This document shows positions 36,868 to 45,736 of a stretch of DNA of 64,000 nt, piece after piece. The notes beneath the pieces are model-generated. The model was not told the origin of the DNA and did not search any database. It saw nothing but the letters and a program-made list of their open reading frames with translations. The stretch lies in NCBI RefSeq assembly GCF_042660705.1, contig NZ_JBHSUQ010000001.1, one strand, 5' to 3'. The position numbers and the translations under genes are program-made. The number at the start of each line of letters is the position of its first letter. Position 1 is the first letter of the stretch. This DNA is from Undibacterium_A arcticum. Its GTDB lineage: Bacteria; Pseudomonadota; Gammaproteobacteria; Burkholderiales; Burkholderiaceae_D.

Positions 36868-38754
36868 GTGATTAATTCCGTCACCACCGCCGATTGTTTC
36901 GCCTTGCTCGATGACAGTAGCGCGACCGACAGCGAGCCACGCTCGCGCCTGTTTACCGGCCATCTTGGCACGCTCGCCTGCGATGACGCGGCCGGCTTCG
37001 CCGATCTGCTCGCGCAATTGCAAACTGCCTTGCAGGCCGGACAACACGCCGTTGGCCTGTTCAGTTATGAACTCGGCGCAGCATTGATGGGTACCGCAGT
37101 GATCGGCACCGCGCAACGCGGGTCCGGCCCGGCTGCGCCGCCGCTGGCGCAAATTCTGCTGTTCGAACGATGTGACAGCTTGTCTGCGGCGGCAGTCGAG
37201 CGCTGGCTAGCGCAAGCCGATGTAGCGGGTGCGAGCGCGAGCCCAGCCGGCATCGCCAACCTGCAGGCCAGCGTCAGCGAAGCCGAATTCGGCGCCGCGC
37301 TGGCCCGCATCCATGCCTATATCGAAGCCGGCGACACTTATCAGGTCAATTACACCTACCGGTTGCGCTTCGATGCGTTCGGCACGCCGCTGGCGCTGTA
37401 TCGCCGCCTGCGCGCGCGCCAGCCGGTGCCTTTCGGTGCGCTGATTGGCTTGCCGGACCGGCGCGCGGTGCTGTCGCTGTCGCCGGAATTATTCGTGCAG
37501 CACCAGCGCGGCGTGTTGACCGCGCGGCCGATGAAGGGCACCGCACCGGCCAGCGGCGATCCGCGGCAGGATGCCGCACGTGCGCTGGAACTGGCGGCCG
37601 ATCCGAAGAACCGCGCCGAAAACCTGATGATCGTCGACCTGCTGCGCAACGATCTGGGCCGGGTCGCGCAGCTCGGATCGGTCAAGGTGCCGGCACTGTT
37701 CCAGGTGCAACGCTACAGCAGCGTGCTGCAGATGACGTCGACGGTGCAGGCCGAGTTGCGCGCCGACGCGACGCTGGCCGACATCTTCGATGCGCTGTAT
37801 CCGTGCGGCTCGATCACCGGTGCGCCGAAGCGGCGCACCATGCAGATCATCCGCGAACTGGAACCCGACGCGCGCGGCTTATACACCGGCGCGATCGGCT
37901 GGTTCGAGCCGCCGCTGGGCGATCGCAGCGTCGGCGATTTTTGCCTGTCGGTGCCGATCCGCACATTGTCGCTGCAAGCGCCGCGCGCCGATGGCGTGCG
38001 CGCCGGCGAACTGGGCGTCGGTGCCGGCATTGTGCACGACAGCATCGCGGCCGACGAGTATGCCGAATGCCGGTTGAAGGCAGGTTTCCTGACCGGTTTG
38101 CCGAACGATTTCGAATTGTTTGAAACGATCCACGCGACCCGCGCCGACGGCTGCCGCCATCTGGAACAGCATCTGCAACGCTTGCAGGCGTCGGCCCGCT
38201 ATTTCGGCTTCGCGTGCGACGACGCGTTGCTGCGGCAACAGGTACAGCAAGCCTGCGCGGCGCTGCCCGATGGCGCATGCCGGCTGCGGCTGGCGCTGAA
38301 TCAGGCCGGCATCTGTAGCGTGCAGAGCGCGCCTTTGACGCCGTTGGCCGAGCCGGTGACGCTGTTCCTGGCCGCACCAGCGACGGCGGCTGGCGACCCG
38401 TTCCTGCGTCACAAGAGCAGCGTGCGCGCCGCCTACGACGCCGCCTGGCGTGCGGCCGAGGCGCGCGGCGGCTTCGATCAGTTGTTCTGCAATACCGATG
38501 GCGAACTGACCGAAGGCGGTCGCAGCAATGTCTTCGTCAGGCTGGCTGGTCACTGGTACACGCCGCCACTTGAATCTGGCGTGCTGCCGGGCGTGATGCG
38601 CGCACAGCTGCTGGCCGATCCGGCGTGGCAGGCCAGCGAGCGACGCTTGACGCTGGCCGATCTGCGCGCCGCCGAACAGGTCGTGGTGTGCAACGCGTTG
38701 CGTGGAGCGTTGCGCGCCGTGGTCGATTTTGGCGACACGCCCCAAGTGGGCTAG
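36868..38754 (+). CDS. pabB: aminodeoxychorismate synthase component I fused to aminodeoxychorismate lyase (PabB-PabC)
   Basis: About 628 residues if translation starts at GTG 36868; an in-frame TTG at 36823 is the upstream alternative. The first ~400 residues are the chorismate-binding domain (TYQVNYTYRLRF, SPELFVQ, GTAPAS, CGSITGAPKRRTMQ, ELGVGAGIVHDS). The last ~220 residues are a family IV PLP enzyme (FETIHATRADG, Lys in RHKSSVRAAYDAAW, ELTEGGRSNVFV). The fusion makes 4-aminobenzoate for folate; the glutaminase PabA must come from elsewhere. Confidence 0.93.
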   Translation: MINSVTTADCFALLDDSSATDSEPRSRLFTGHLGTLACDDAAGFADLLAQLQTALQAGQHAVGLFSYELGAALMGTAVIGTAQRGSGPAAPPLAQILLFERCDSLSAAAVERWLAQADVAGASASPAGIANLQASVSEAEFGAALARIHAYIEAGDTYQVNYTYRLRFDAFGTPLALYRRLRARQPVPFGALIGLPDRRAVLSLSPELFVQHQRGVLTARPMKGTAPASGDPRQDAARALELAADPKNRAENLMIVDLLRNDLGRVAQLGSVKVPALFQVQRYSSVLQMTSTVQAELRADATLADIFDALYPCGSITGAPKRRTMQIIRELEPDARGLYTGAIGWFEPPLGDRSVGDFCLSVPIRTLSLQAPRADGVRAGELGVGAGIVHDSIAADEYAECRLKAGFLTGLPNDFELFETIHATRADGCRHLEQHLQRLQASARYFGFACDDALLRQQVQQACAALPDGACRLRLALNQAGICSVQSAPLTPLAEPVTLFLAAPATAAGDPFLRHKSSVRAAYDAAWRAAEARGGFDQLFCNTDGELTEGGRSNVFVRLAGHWYTPPLESGVLPGVMRAQLLADPAWQASERRLTLADLRAAEQVVVCNALRGALRAVVDFGDTPQVG

Positions 38755-38909
38755 ATAGCAGCGGAATCAATCAAGACGCGTCCGCCGGGTGGATGTACTT
38801 GAGGAAAGCATGGCGTCGCCGATGTCAACTTGCGCCGCAAATCTGGGCGACATGAGTCGACACCGATTGTTGCTAGAATGCCTGCACAAAAAACAACACG
38901 GAGCCGCCG

Positions 38910-41045
38910 TTGAAATTCCCGCGGATCGAGCAAAAACGCGCCATCGGCGCGCTCATACTGACCATCATGACCAATCCCCAGTTGCAAGCGGCAGACATGC
39001 CCGCACCACCGGTGGCCGCCAAGACCGCCTGGCACGAAACCCGCCACGGCGAACTGGTGACCGACGACTACCGCTGGCTGCAGAAGAAGGAGCAGCCGGA
39101 AGTGATCGCCTACCTGAATGCCGAAAACGCCTACACCGCAGCGATGACCGCCGACCTGCAACCGTTGGCCGACAAGGTGTACGGCGAGATCAAGGGGCGC
39201 ATGAAGGAGACCGACCTGTCGGTGCCGACCCGACGCGGCGCATATTATTACTACACCCGCACCGAGGCCGGCCAGCAATACCCGGTCAATTGCCGGCGCC
39301 GCGCCGCCGCCGATTTCAGCTATGACGCGCATGCGGTGGAACAGGTACTGCTGGACCAGAACCAATTGGCCAAAGGACAGCAATTTTTCCATGTCGAATC
39401 ATTTGCCGTCAGCCCGAACGACCAGTTGCTGGCGTATAGCACCGACACCACCGGCTACCGCCAGTACCAGTTGCATATCAAGGATTTAAGGAGCGGCAAA
39501 CTGCTCAAGGATCAGGTGCCGCGCGTGACCTCGGTCAGCTGGGCGGCCGACAACCGCACCCTGTTCCTGGTGCAGGAAGACGCAGTCACCAAGCGCTCCG
39601 ACCGCCTGTTGCGCCTGCAGCTGGGCCAGGCGCCGCAGCTGCTGTACCACGAAGCGGTCGAGCAATTCGATCTGGACGTTGGCAACAGCAGCGACCGCAA
39701 ATTTATTGCGCTGACCGCGCGCAGCACCGATACCAGCGAAGTGCGGCTATTGGCGGCCGACCAGCCGCTGGGCCAGTTCCGTTCCGTGCTGGGACGCGAG
39801 ACCGGCCATCGTTACAGTGTCGAGCATCGCAACGGCGAGCTGTTCATCGTCACCAACAAGGACGCGAAAAACTTCCGCGTGGTGCGCGCGCCGCTGGCGG
39901 CGCCGGACAGCAGTCATTGGACCAGCCTGGTGCCGCATGACAAGGACGTGCTGGTAGAACACCTGGAAATGTTCCGCGACTATCTGGTGCTGAGCGAGAA
40001 GAGCGGCGCACTGAACCGTTCACGCATCTACGACTTTGCGCACGAGCGCTGGCACACGGTCCAGTTCGACGAGCCGGTGTATCTGGCCAGCCCCGGCGGC
40101 ACGCCGGAATATACATCCGACCGCTATCGCCTGTCTTACCAGTCGCCGGTGACGCCGTCGATGGTACTGGACATCGAGATGGCCAGCGGCCAGCGCCATG
40201 TGCTGAAACAGCAGGAAGTACCGGGCTACGATGCGTCGTGCTATGCAACACGCAGGCTGTGGGCCACCGCGCGCGATGGCGTCAAGGTGCCGCTGTGGGC
40301 CGCGTTCCGCAAGGACGCGCAGTTCGACGGCAGTGCGCCGTTGATGCTGTACGGCTATGGCTCCTACGGCATCTCGGCCGAGGCGCGCTTCTCCAATTCA
40401 CGTATCAGCCTGCTCGACCGCGGCGTGATTTTCGTCGAAACGCATATCCGCGGTGGCACCGATCTGGGCGAAGCCTGGCACGACGACGGCATGCTGATGC
40501 AGAAGAAAAATACATTCTTTGATTTCATCGACAGCGCCGAATACCTGGTCCAGCAACACTGGACCCGGCCGCAACGCATGATCATCGAAGGCGGCAGCGC
40601 CGGCGGTCTGCTGATGGGCGCGGTCACCAACATGCGACCCGACTTGTTCCATGCGGTGCACGCAGCGGTGCCATTTGTCGACGTGATGAATACCATGATG
40701 GACGCCAGCCTGCCGTTGACCACCGGTGAATATCTGGAATGGGGCGACCCGAACCAGAAACCGGCATACGACTATATGCGCAGTTATTCGCCGTACGACA
40801 ACATCGAGCACAAGGCATATCCGGCGATGCTGGTGACGACCGGCTTGAACGACAGCCAGGTGATGTACTGGGAGCCGGCCAAATACGTCGCCAAGCTGCG
40901 CGCCTACAAGACCGACCGCAACCCGCTGCTGTTGAAGGTCAACATGGGCGCCGGCCACGGCGGTGCGTCGGGGCGCTACGATGCGATCACCGAGCGCGCT
41001 TTCATCACGGCGTGGATGTTGTCGGAGTGGGGCATCAGGGAGTAG
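38910..41045 (+). CDS. oligopeptidase B-like S9 serine peptidase, possibly exported
   Basis: 711 residues. N-terminal beta-propeller from about 40 to 430, then the catalytic alpha/beta domain. Nucleophile Ser near 562 in EGGSAGGLLMG, Asp near 647 in GLNDSQV, His near 682 in MGAGHGG, plus RGGTDLGEAWHDDG. Oligopeptidase B cleaves after Arg/Lys in short peptides. The start is TTG at 38910, supported by a GGAG site. It gives a basic plus hydrophobic N-terminus (GALILTIMTNPQLQA), so periplasmic location is possible although the family is usually cytosolic. A diverged copy of its last ~90 bp recurs at 42923-43012. Confidence 0.9.
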   Translation: MKFPRIEQKRAIGALILTIMTNPQLQAADMPAPPVAAKTAWHETRHGELVTDDYRWLQKKEQPEVIAYLNAENAYTAAMTADLQPLADKVYGEIKGRMKETDLSVPTRRGAYYYYTRTEAGQQYPVNCRRRAAADFSYDAHAVEQVLLDQNQLAKGQQFFHVESFAVSPNDQLLAYSTDTTGYRQYQLHIKDLRSGKLLKDQVPRVTSVSWAADNRTLFLVQEDAVTKRSDRLLRLQLGQAPQLLYHEAVEQFDLDVGNSSDRKFIALTARSTDTSEVRLLAADQPLGQFRSVLGRETGHRYSVEHRNGELFIVTNKDAKNFRVVRAPLAAPDSSHWTSLVPHDKDVLVEHLEMFRDYLVLSEKSGALNRSRIYDFAHERWHTVQFDEPVYLASPGGTPEYTSDRYRLSYQSPVTPSMVLDIEMASGQRHVLKQQEVPGYDASCYATRRLWATARDGVKVPLWAAFRKDAQFDGSAPLMLYGYGSYGISAEARFSNSRISLLDRGVIFVETHIRGGTDLGEAWHDDGMLMQKKNTFFDFIDSAEYLVQQHWTRPQRMIIEGGSAGGLLMGAVTNMRPDLFHAVHAAVPFVDVMNTMMDASLPLTTGEYLEWGDPNQKPAYDYMRSYSPYDNIEHKAYPAMLVTTGLNDSQVMYWEPAKYVAKLRAYKTDRNPLLLKVNMGAGHGGASGRYDAITERAFITAWMLSEWGIRE

Positions 41046-41151
41046 CGGCGGCGACGGCCGGCGGCCCGGGATGAGCGGAGTCCCGATGTCGCCGGTTCCC
41101 ATGTCCTGACCTGGTCACTTTCGATTAATCGGCGGATGCTAAGGAATTGCC

Positions 41152-41429
41152 ATGATGGAACCAACATTGATAAACGCACTTTCAAATGCGCTTAATGACT
41201 ATCGGAAAGCAATTGACCGCACCAGTGATGCGCAAGCAAAGAAGACTATCTAAGGCTGGCTGCAATCACCACAAAGGTGATTGCAGCGATGCAAAACAAT
41301 GATGTGGCTCAGGTGAAATTGAATGCGCTTGGATTCTCGCGACAAGTTTCTGACTCCTTCTCGGTGCAGCCTCCTGAGTTTAAGGCACTTGCTCATCGAA
41401 TTGCGGAAGTCAAGAAGCAGGTGGTTTGA
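41152..41429 (+). pseudogene. small hypothetical protein, frameshifted
   Basis: An AAGGA ribosome site precedes the ATG at 41152. The first frame gives MMEPTLINALSNALNDYRKA and stops after KKTI. From about 41250 another frame continues LRLAAITTKVIAAMQNNDV to LAHRIAEVKKQVV and stops at 41429. Adding one base joins them into a ~92-residue, largely helical, soluble protein. No family recognised. It is the first gene of the AT-richer islet after the oligopeptidase gene. Confidence 0.5.
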
Positions 41430-41467
41430 GGTGTCCCTTCCGCACTGCGGACAGGAGCGTGTAGCGC

Positions 41468-41492
41468 GTAGGTTGGGCTGCAAAGCCCAACA
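41468..41492 (+). repeat. REP element 1 (GTAGGTTGGGCT family)
   Basis: GTAG head followed by hairpin TTGGGCT-GCAA-AGCCCAA. Lies 18 bp before the RAYT gene, in opposite orientation to REP 2 on the other side of it. Confidence 0.9.
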
Positions 41493-41510
41493 TTCAATGA
41501 GCTAAACCCG

Positions 41511-42036
41511 ATGAGATACCGCAGAGCGAACACAGCCGGCGCCACCTACTTTTTCACCGTGAATCTCGCAGACCGTAACAGCAATCTTCTTACTGAACAA
41601 ATCGATGTACTCCGCAATGCAATGCGAAAGATCCGGCAATCCCATCCGTTCGACATTATTGCGATGGTGGTATTGCCAGATCATTTGCACGCAATTTGGC
41701 GCTTGCCAGCGGGTGATGCTGATTTTCCGTTGCGTTGGTCGTTGATCAAGGCGGCGTTTTCGCGCGAGATGCCAAAAACAGAGGTGATACGGCGCAGCAG
41801 AAAATTGAAGCGCGAAAGGGGAATATGGCAGCGCCGATACTGGGAACATCACTCGAAATGACGACGATTTAGAAAGGCATGTGGCCTATGTTCACTGTAA
41901 TCCGGTAAAGCACGGTTACGTTACCAGAGCGGTAGATTGGCCGTATTCGTCAATTCATCGAGAAATTGAAAGAGGAAATGTGAATGAAGACTGGGGATTT
42001 TTTCGAGAAAATAAAAATGATGAAATGGGTGAATAA
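41511..42036 (+). pseudogene. REP-associated tyrosine transposase (RAYT, TnpA_REP), frameshifted
   Basis: The N-terminal frame starts MRYRRANTAGATYFFTVNLA and carries the HUH motif in VVLPDHLHAIW, then GIWQRRYWEH. At about 41846 the frame changes; the other frame continues ITRNDDDLERHVAYVHCNPV KHGYVTRAVDWPYSS, which holds the usual second conserved block (YIHxNPVKHG, WPYSS), and stops at 42036. Corrected length ~175 residues, normal for Y1-type RAYTs. RAYTs are domesticated IS200/IS605-like enzymes that act on GTAG-headed REP hairpins, exactly the sequences that flank this gene. Confidence 0.88.
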
Positions 42037-42057
42037 GGCCCGTTGTTCTTTTACGAA

Positions 42058-42082
42058 TGTTGGGCTTCGTAGCCCAACCTAC
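42058..42082 (-). repeat. REP element 2, inverted relative to REP 1
   Basis: Minus-strand GTAGGTTGGGCTACGAAGCC hairpin with the CTAC head at 42079-42082. With REP 1 it brackets the RAYT gene. Confidence 0.9.
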
Positions 42083-42203
42083 CGGGCTGAAGCGCAGCGG
42101 TTGAGCGATTTGGCTAAGTAGAATCGAGATGCTTTTGGTCTCTTACAGAATGAACCAATTCCTCGTATTCCACGTAAGATTTATCAGTCGGGCGGAAATT
42201 AAT

Positions 42204-42683
42204 TATGCAACAAAGAACTATTTCGACATTGGATGAGCTCGACGGGATTGAATGGTTTCGAATATCGGAAAACACGATTCCGACCATCCTATCTTTCTAA
42301 TTTCTTGGGAAGAGGCGATGGAGAGCTGTGAAAGCGCGGCATGGGAATCACTTTGCCAAGAAGCTGCAAACCAGTATAGGGCGAGGTTGATAGAGCGTAA
42401 TGTTGAGCGCTTTCGAGATTGGAATGCGCTCGCGCGGGAAGTAAAGCAAGTTACGGTGCCCCTTGTGCTTCGGAAGACAAAAGGGGTGGTTAACTCGAAC
42501 CACCTTCCAAAGGAATTTATCGATACTGTGCAATGGGATATTTTGCACTTGTGCATGGAGTCGGAATTTGCGGATGTATTTCCGCCTGGTTTTTATGCGA
42601 GTCAAGGGTATTGGTATGCTAAAGGGCACTTTCCTTGTGGATGGAACGGGGACTTCCCTAACGGTAGGCTAATAGTGTTTTAG
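42204..42683 (+). pseudogene. hypothetical protein, frameshifted near the N-terminus
   Basis: ATG at 42204 gives MQQRTISTLDELDGIEWF and then goes out of frame; from 42252 the second frame runs SNIGKHDSDHPIFLISWEEA to NGRLIVF at 42683. One extra T in the TTT run at 42256-42258 makes one ~160-residue acidic protein rich in Trp, Glu and Phe. Codon use is AT-richer than neighbours. No family recognised; size, acidity and location in a mobile islet are like orphan immunity genes, but that is only a guess. Confidence 0.55.
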
Positions 42684-42754
42684 GAGGGTATGTGTCATAT
42701 GCCTATCTTGCCCAACTTTTGAAAACGCGTAATTCCGCTCCCAGCGCGTAGCGC

Positions 42755-42779
42755 GTAGGTTGGGCTGCAAAGCCCAACA
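42755..42779 (+). repeat. REP element 3
   Basis: Identical hairpin to REP 1 (GTAGGTTGGGCTGCAAAGCC...), same orientation. Forms a BIME-like pair with REP 4. Confidence 0.9.
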
Positions 42780-42807
42780 TTTGAAACTCACAGATATCGC
42801 CAACGAA

Positions 42808-42839
42808 TGTTGGGCTTCGCAAGCTCAGCGCCAACCTAC
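42808..42839 (-). repeat. REP element 4, imperfect
   Basis: Same orientation as REP 2 with the CTAC head at 42836-42839, but the hairpin arm carries a ~6-bp change (AGCTCAGCGCCAAC), so the stem is weaker. Confidence 0.8.
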
Positions 42840-42922
42840 TGCGCTCGATTAAAGGGGCGGGCAGCATCGGTTCAATTTTTGATGATTGAAACGATAAAAC
42901 AAATCGATTCTGGCCCCTTTAC

Positions 42923-43012
42923 TTCGATGCGATCACCGAATTGACCTTTATTACGGCCTGGATGTTGTCGGAGTGAGGTATCAGGGAGTAGCCGGGGCGA
43001 CGATCGGCGGCA
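42923..43012 (+). repeat. diverged second copy of the oligopeptidase gene 3' end
   Basis: About 90 bp match 40977-41066 at roughly 80-85% by eye, including ATGCGATCACCGA, TGGATGTTGTCGGAGTG and ATCAGGGAGTAG. Five of nine codon changes are silent, as between paralogous coding copies. A TGA replaces the TGG codon. The two copies bracket the RAYT islet in direct orientation. Confidence 0.8.
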
Positions 43013-43017
43013 GGTGT

Positions 43018-43914
43018 TTATTTCCCCGGGCCGCTAGCCACCACCGGTGTCAGACTCTTGGCCGGAAACACCACCAGCCACATCGCCATCGCTACCAGCG
43101 CGCAACCGGTCACCATGGTTGCGGTGATCGTCTCGTGCAGGAACAGCGCGCCCCACAGCAGCGCAAAGAGTGGAATCAGGAAGGTGACGGTCAGCGCCTT
43201 GGTCGGGCCGAGGTCGACGATCAGGCGGAAGAACAGGACGTAGGCGATCGCGGTGCACAGCAGTGCCAGCGCGCAGGCGACCAGCAGCAGCGACGGCGTC
43301 AGCGCGCTGCGCATTGGCGACAGCGGCAGGAACGGCAGGATCAGCAATGCCGATGCCGCCTGCGAACCGGTGGCCATCACGGTCGGCGCGATCGCGATCG
43401 ATTTTTTCTTCGAATAGGCGCCGGCCAGTCCGTAGCAGACCGCGGCGCCGACGCACGCCAGCACCGCCAGCACGACGTCGGCCGAGAACTGCACCGGACC
43501 GAGTCGCACCAGGAACGCGACGCCGGCAATCCCGACCCCGAGGCCGCCAATCTTGCGCGCGGTCAGCCGCTCGCCCAGCATCAGCGCGCCGATCAACGCG
43601 CCCCACAGCGGTGTGGTGGCGTTGATAATCGCCGAATAGCCGGCCGGCAAGGTCAGCGCCGCATACGCAAACAGGGCGAACGGCAGCGCCGAATTGAACA
43701 GGCCGATGATCATGTAGTGCCGCCAGTTCTTGCCGAATTCCATCGCTCGCCGCGCCAGTGCCATGCAGGCCAGCATCGCCACCGCTGCGATGCCGACGCG
43801 CAGCTCTGCCGTCCACAGCGGTCCTGCCGCGGGTGCCAGCATGCGAATGAATAAAAAGGACGCGCCCCAGATGGCGGCGAGGGTCAGCAGGCGGATCAGG
43901 TCGGCGCTACGCAT
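43018..43914 (-). CDS. EamA/DMT-family exporter
   Basis: 298 residues, ten hydrophobic helices in two EamA repeats (AAIWGASFLFIRMLAPAAGP; LLCTAIAYVLFFRLIVDLGPT; LFALLWGALFLHETI). The ATG at 43914 is chosen because GGAG stands 6 bp before it; an in-frame ATG at 43926 is possible. Metabolite exporter of unknown substrate. Confidence 0.88.
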   Translation of the reverse strand: MRSADLIRLLTLAAIWGASFLFIRMLAPAAGPLWTAELRVGIAAVAMLACMALARRAMEFGKNWRHYMIIGLFNSALPFALFAYAALTLPAGYSAIINATTPLWGALIGALMLGERLTARKIGGLGVGIAGVAFLVRLGPVQFSADVVLAVLACVGAAVCYGLAGAYSKKKSIAIAPTVMATGSQAASALLILPFLPLSPMRSALTPSLLLVACALALLCTAIAYVLFFRLIVDLGPTKALTVTFLIPLFALLWGALFLHETITATMVTGCALVAMAMWLVVFPAKSLTPVVASGPGK

Positions 43915-43926
43915 CACAACTCCCAT

Positions 43927-44388
43927 TTCGGCAAGGCTGTCAGCTTAATGCAATCGGGGTCACTCTGCTGGCCACAATCGGACACCGAAGGGCGGCGCCG
44001 ATCGGTCGGGGGAGCGCTTGTGGGGACCGTGCCCGGAGGCAATAAGTACTTTCCCGCATGCAAATAAATCGGTGATTACCTATACTCGGACGATCGCCGA
44101 TGATCGCCGCTACCTTGCAGCACACATCGTGTACGGCCGTTGTTTGCAGCCTGGATGGGAGCGGAAGATCGACGGCGCACAACAAGCTCGGCCGTTTGGT
44201 TGGTGACAGGCGGCAGCCGGCCGTTGCCGCTGTGCCACCATGCCGCTCACGACCGCCGGCGCGCTTGTGCGGGTGTGGTCGAACCGCTACACTGGCCCCG
44301 GTACCAGCGGTAGGCCGACTGTCTTGCAGTACGACTGTTTGAATCAAAAAACCAGAATAAAACCACAATAAAACTACACGGAGACCCC
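43927..44388. other. 462-bp region without a recognisable gene
   Basis: Upstream leader of the Liv operon on one side and of the DMT gene on the other. A CGGAG ribosome site lies at the right end before the ATG at 44389. I see no conserved motif or RNA gene. Confidence 0.5.
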
Positions 44389-45567
44389 ATGAACAAACGC
44401 CCATTGTCCCGCGCCCTGACTCCTACGCTGTGCGCGCTCGGTTTGGCGCTGGCATTCGCCGGCGACGCCGCCGCGCAGATCAAGGTCGGCGTCAGCTTGT
44501 CCGCCACCGGTCCGGCAGCGTCGCTCGGGATCCCCGAAAAAAATACCATCGCATTGCTGCCAAAAGAAATCGGCGGCCAGAAGGTCGAGTATATCGTGCT
44601 CGATGATGCGACCGACACCACGACCGCGGTCAAGAATGCGCGCAAGCTGATTTCGGAAGACAAGGTCGATCTGCTGATCGGTTCCACCGTGACGCCCAAC
44701 TCGCTGGCGATGATCGACGTCGCCGCTGAAAACGAAACGCCGATGATTTCGATGGCCGCCGGCGCATCGATCGTCGAGCCGGTCGATGCCAAGCGCCACT
44801 GGGTGTTCAAGACGCCGCAAAACGATTCGCACATGTCGACCGCGATCACGGGCCACATGGCCGAGCAGGGCATCAAGACCGTCGCCTTCATCGGCTTTGC
44901 CGATGCCTACGGCGAAGGCTGGTTCCGCGAGTTTTCCAAGCTGGCCGAGCTGCGCAAGATCAAGATAGTCGCGAATGAACGCTTCGTCCGTTCCGACACC
45001 TCGGTCACCGGGCAGATCCTGAAAATCATGAGCAGCAATCCGGATGCGGTGCTGATCGGCGGCTCCGGCACACCGGCCGCGCTGCCGCAAAAAACGCTGA
45101 AGGAGCGTGGCTACAAGGGCCAGATCTACCAGACCCATGGCGTCGCCAACAACGACTTCCTGCGCGTGTGCGGCAAGGACTGCGAAGGCACCTGGTTGCC
45201 GGCTGGCCCGCTGCTGGTGGCCGAACAACTGCCGAACAGCAATCCGGTCAAGAAATCGGCCATGACCTACAAGACTGCGTATGAAAAGGCTTACGGCGTC
45301 GGCACCGTGTCGACCTTTGGCGGCCATGCGTGGGACGCCGGCAATCTGCTGGCGGCCGCTGCGCCGCAAGCCTTGAAGAAGGCGCAGCCGGGCACCAAGG
45401 AATTCAGAAAGGCGTTGCGCGATGCGATCGAGCAGCTCAAGAATCTGCCGGAGTCGCATGGCATCGTCAACATGAGCCCGACCGATCACCTCGGTCTCGA
45501 CCAGCGCGCCCGCGTGATGGTGCGGGTGGTCGATGGCAAATGGAAGCTGGTCGGCGCGGCGCAATAG
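44389..45567 (+). CDS. branched-chain amino-acid ABC transporter binding protein (LivJ/K-like)
   Basis: 392 residues. Signal peptide ending DAAAQ, then IKVGVSLSATGPAASLGIP, DDATDTTTAVKNARKLISED, STVTPNSLAM and GFADAYGEGWFREF, the type I periplasmic-binding fold of Leu/Ile/Val or aromatic-acid uptake systems. It is followed by a strong terminator and then the permease genes, an arrangement that favours excess binding protein over permease. Confidence 0.93.
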   Translation: MNKRPLSRALTPTLCALGLALAFAGDAAAQIKVGVSLSATGPAASLGIPEKNTIALLPKEIGGQKVEYIVLDDATDTTTAVKNARKLISEDKVDLLIGSTVTPNSLAMIDVAAENETPMISMAAGASIVEPVDAKRHWVFKTPQNDSHMSTAITGHMAEQGIKTVAFIGFADAYGEGWFREFSKLAELRKIKIVANERFVRSDTSVTGQILKIMSSNPDAVLIGGSGTPAALPQKTLKERGYKGQIYQTHGVANNDFLRVCGKDCEGTWLPAGPLLVAEQLPNSNPVKKSAMTYKTAYEKAYGVGTVSTFGGHAWDAGNLLAAAAPQALKKAQPGTKEFRKALRDAIEQLKNLPESHGIVNMSPTDHLGLDQRARVMVRVVDGKWKLVGAAQ

Positions 45568-45598
45568 GTGTCTTCAAGCGCACTGCCTTGCCATACCA

Positions 45599-45623
45599 AG
45601 CGCGAGCCTGCTCGCGCTTTTTT
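45599..45623 (+). terminator. intrinsic terminator between the binding-protein and livH-like genes
   Basis: Perfect 8-bp stem AGCGCGAG / CTCGCGCT with 4-nt loop CCTG followed by six T (45618-45623). Likely attenuates read-through from the binding-protein gene. Confidence 0.9.
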
Positions 45624-45736
45624 ATGCGTGCGCGCAAGCCGTCTAGCCGGGATCTGGGGCAGGCCGTCAGTCGACGTCGAGTCTGCATCGGGGCGGCATC
45701 TGGTCGACGTCGGGTAGACATTCAACAGGAGCAGTA

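Noticed and set aside
41152..42683. Programmed ribosomal frameshifting as explanation for the broken genes
   Set aside because: No slippery heptamer with downstream structure or prfB-like site recurs at the nine breaks; their contexts differ, so random indels fit better.
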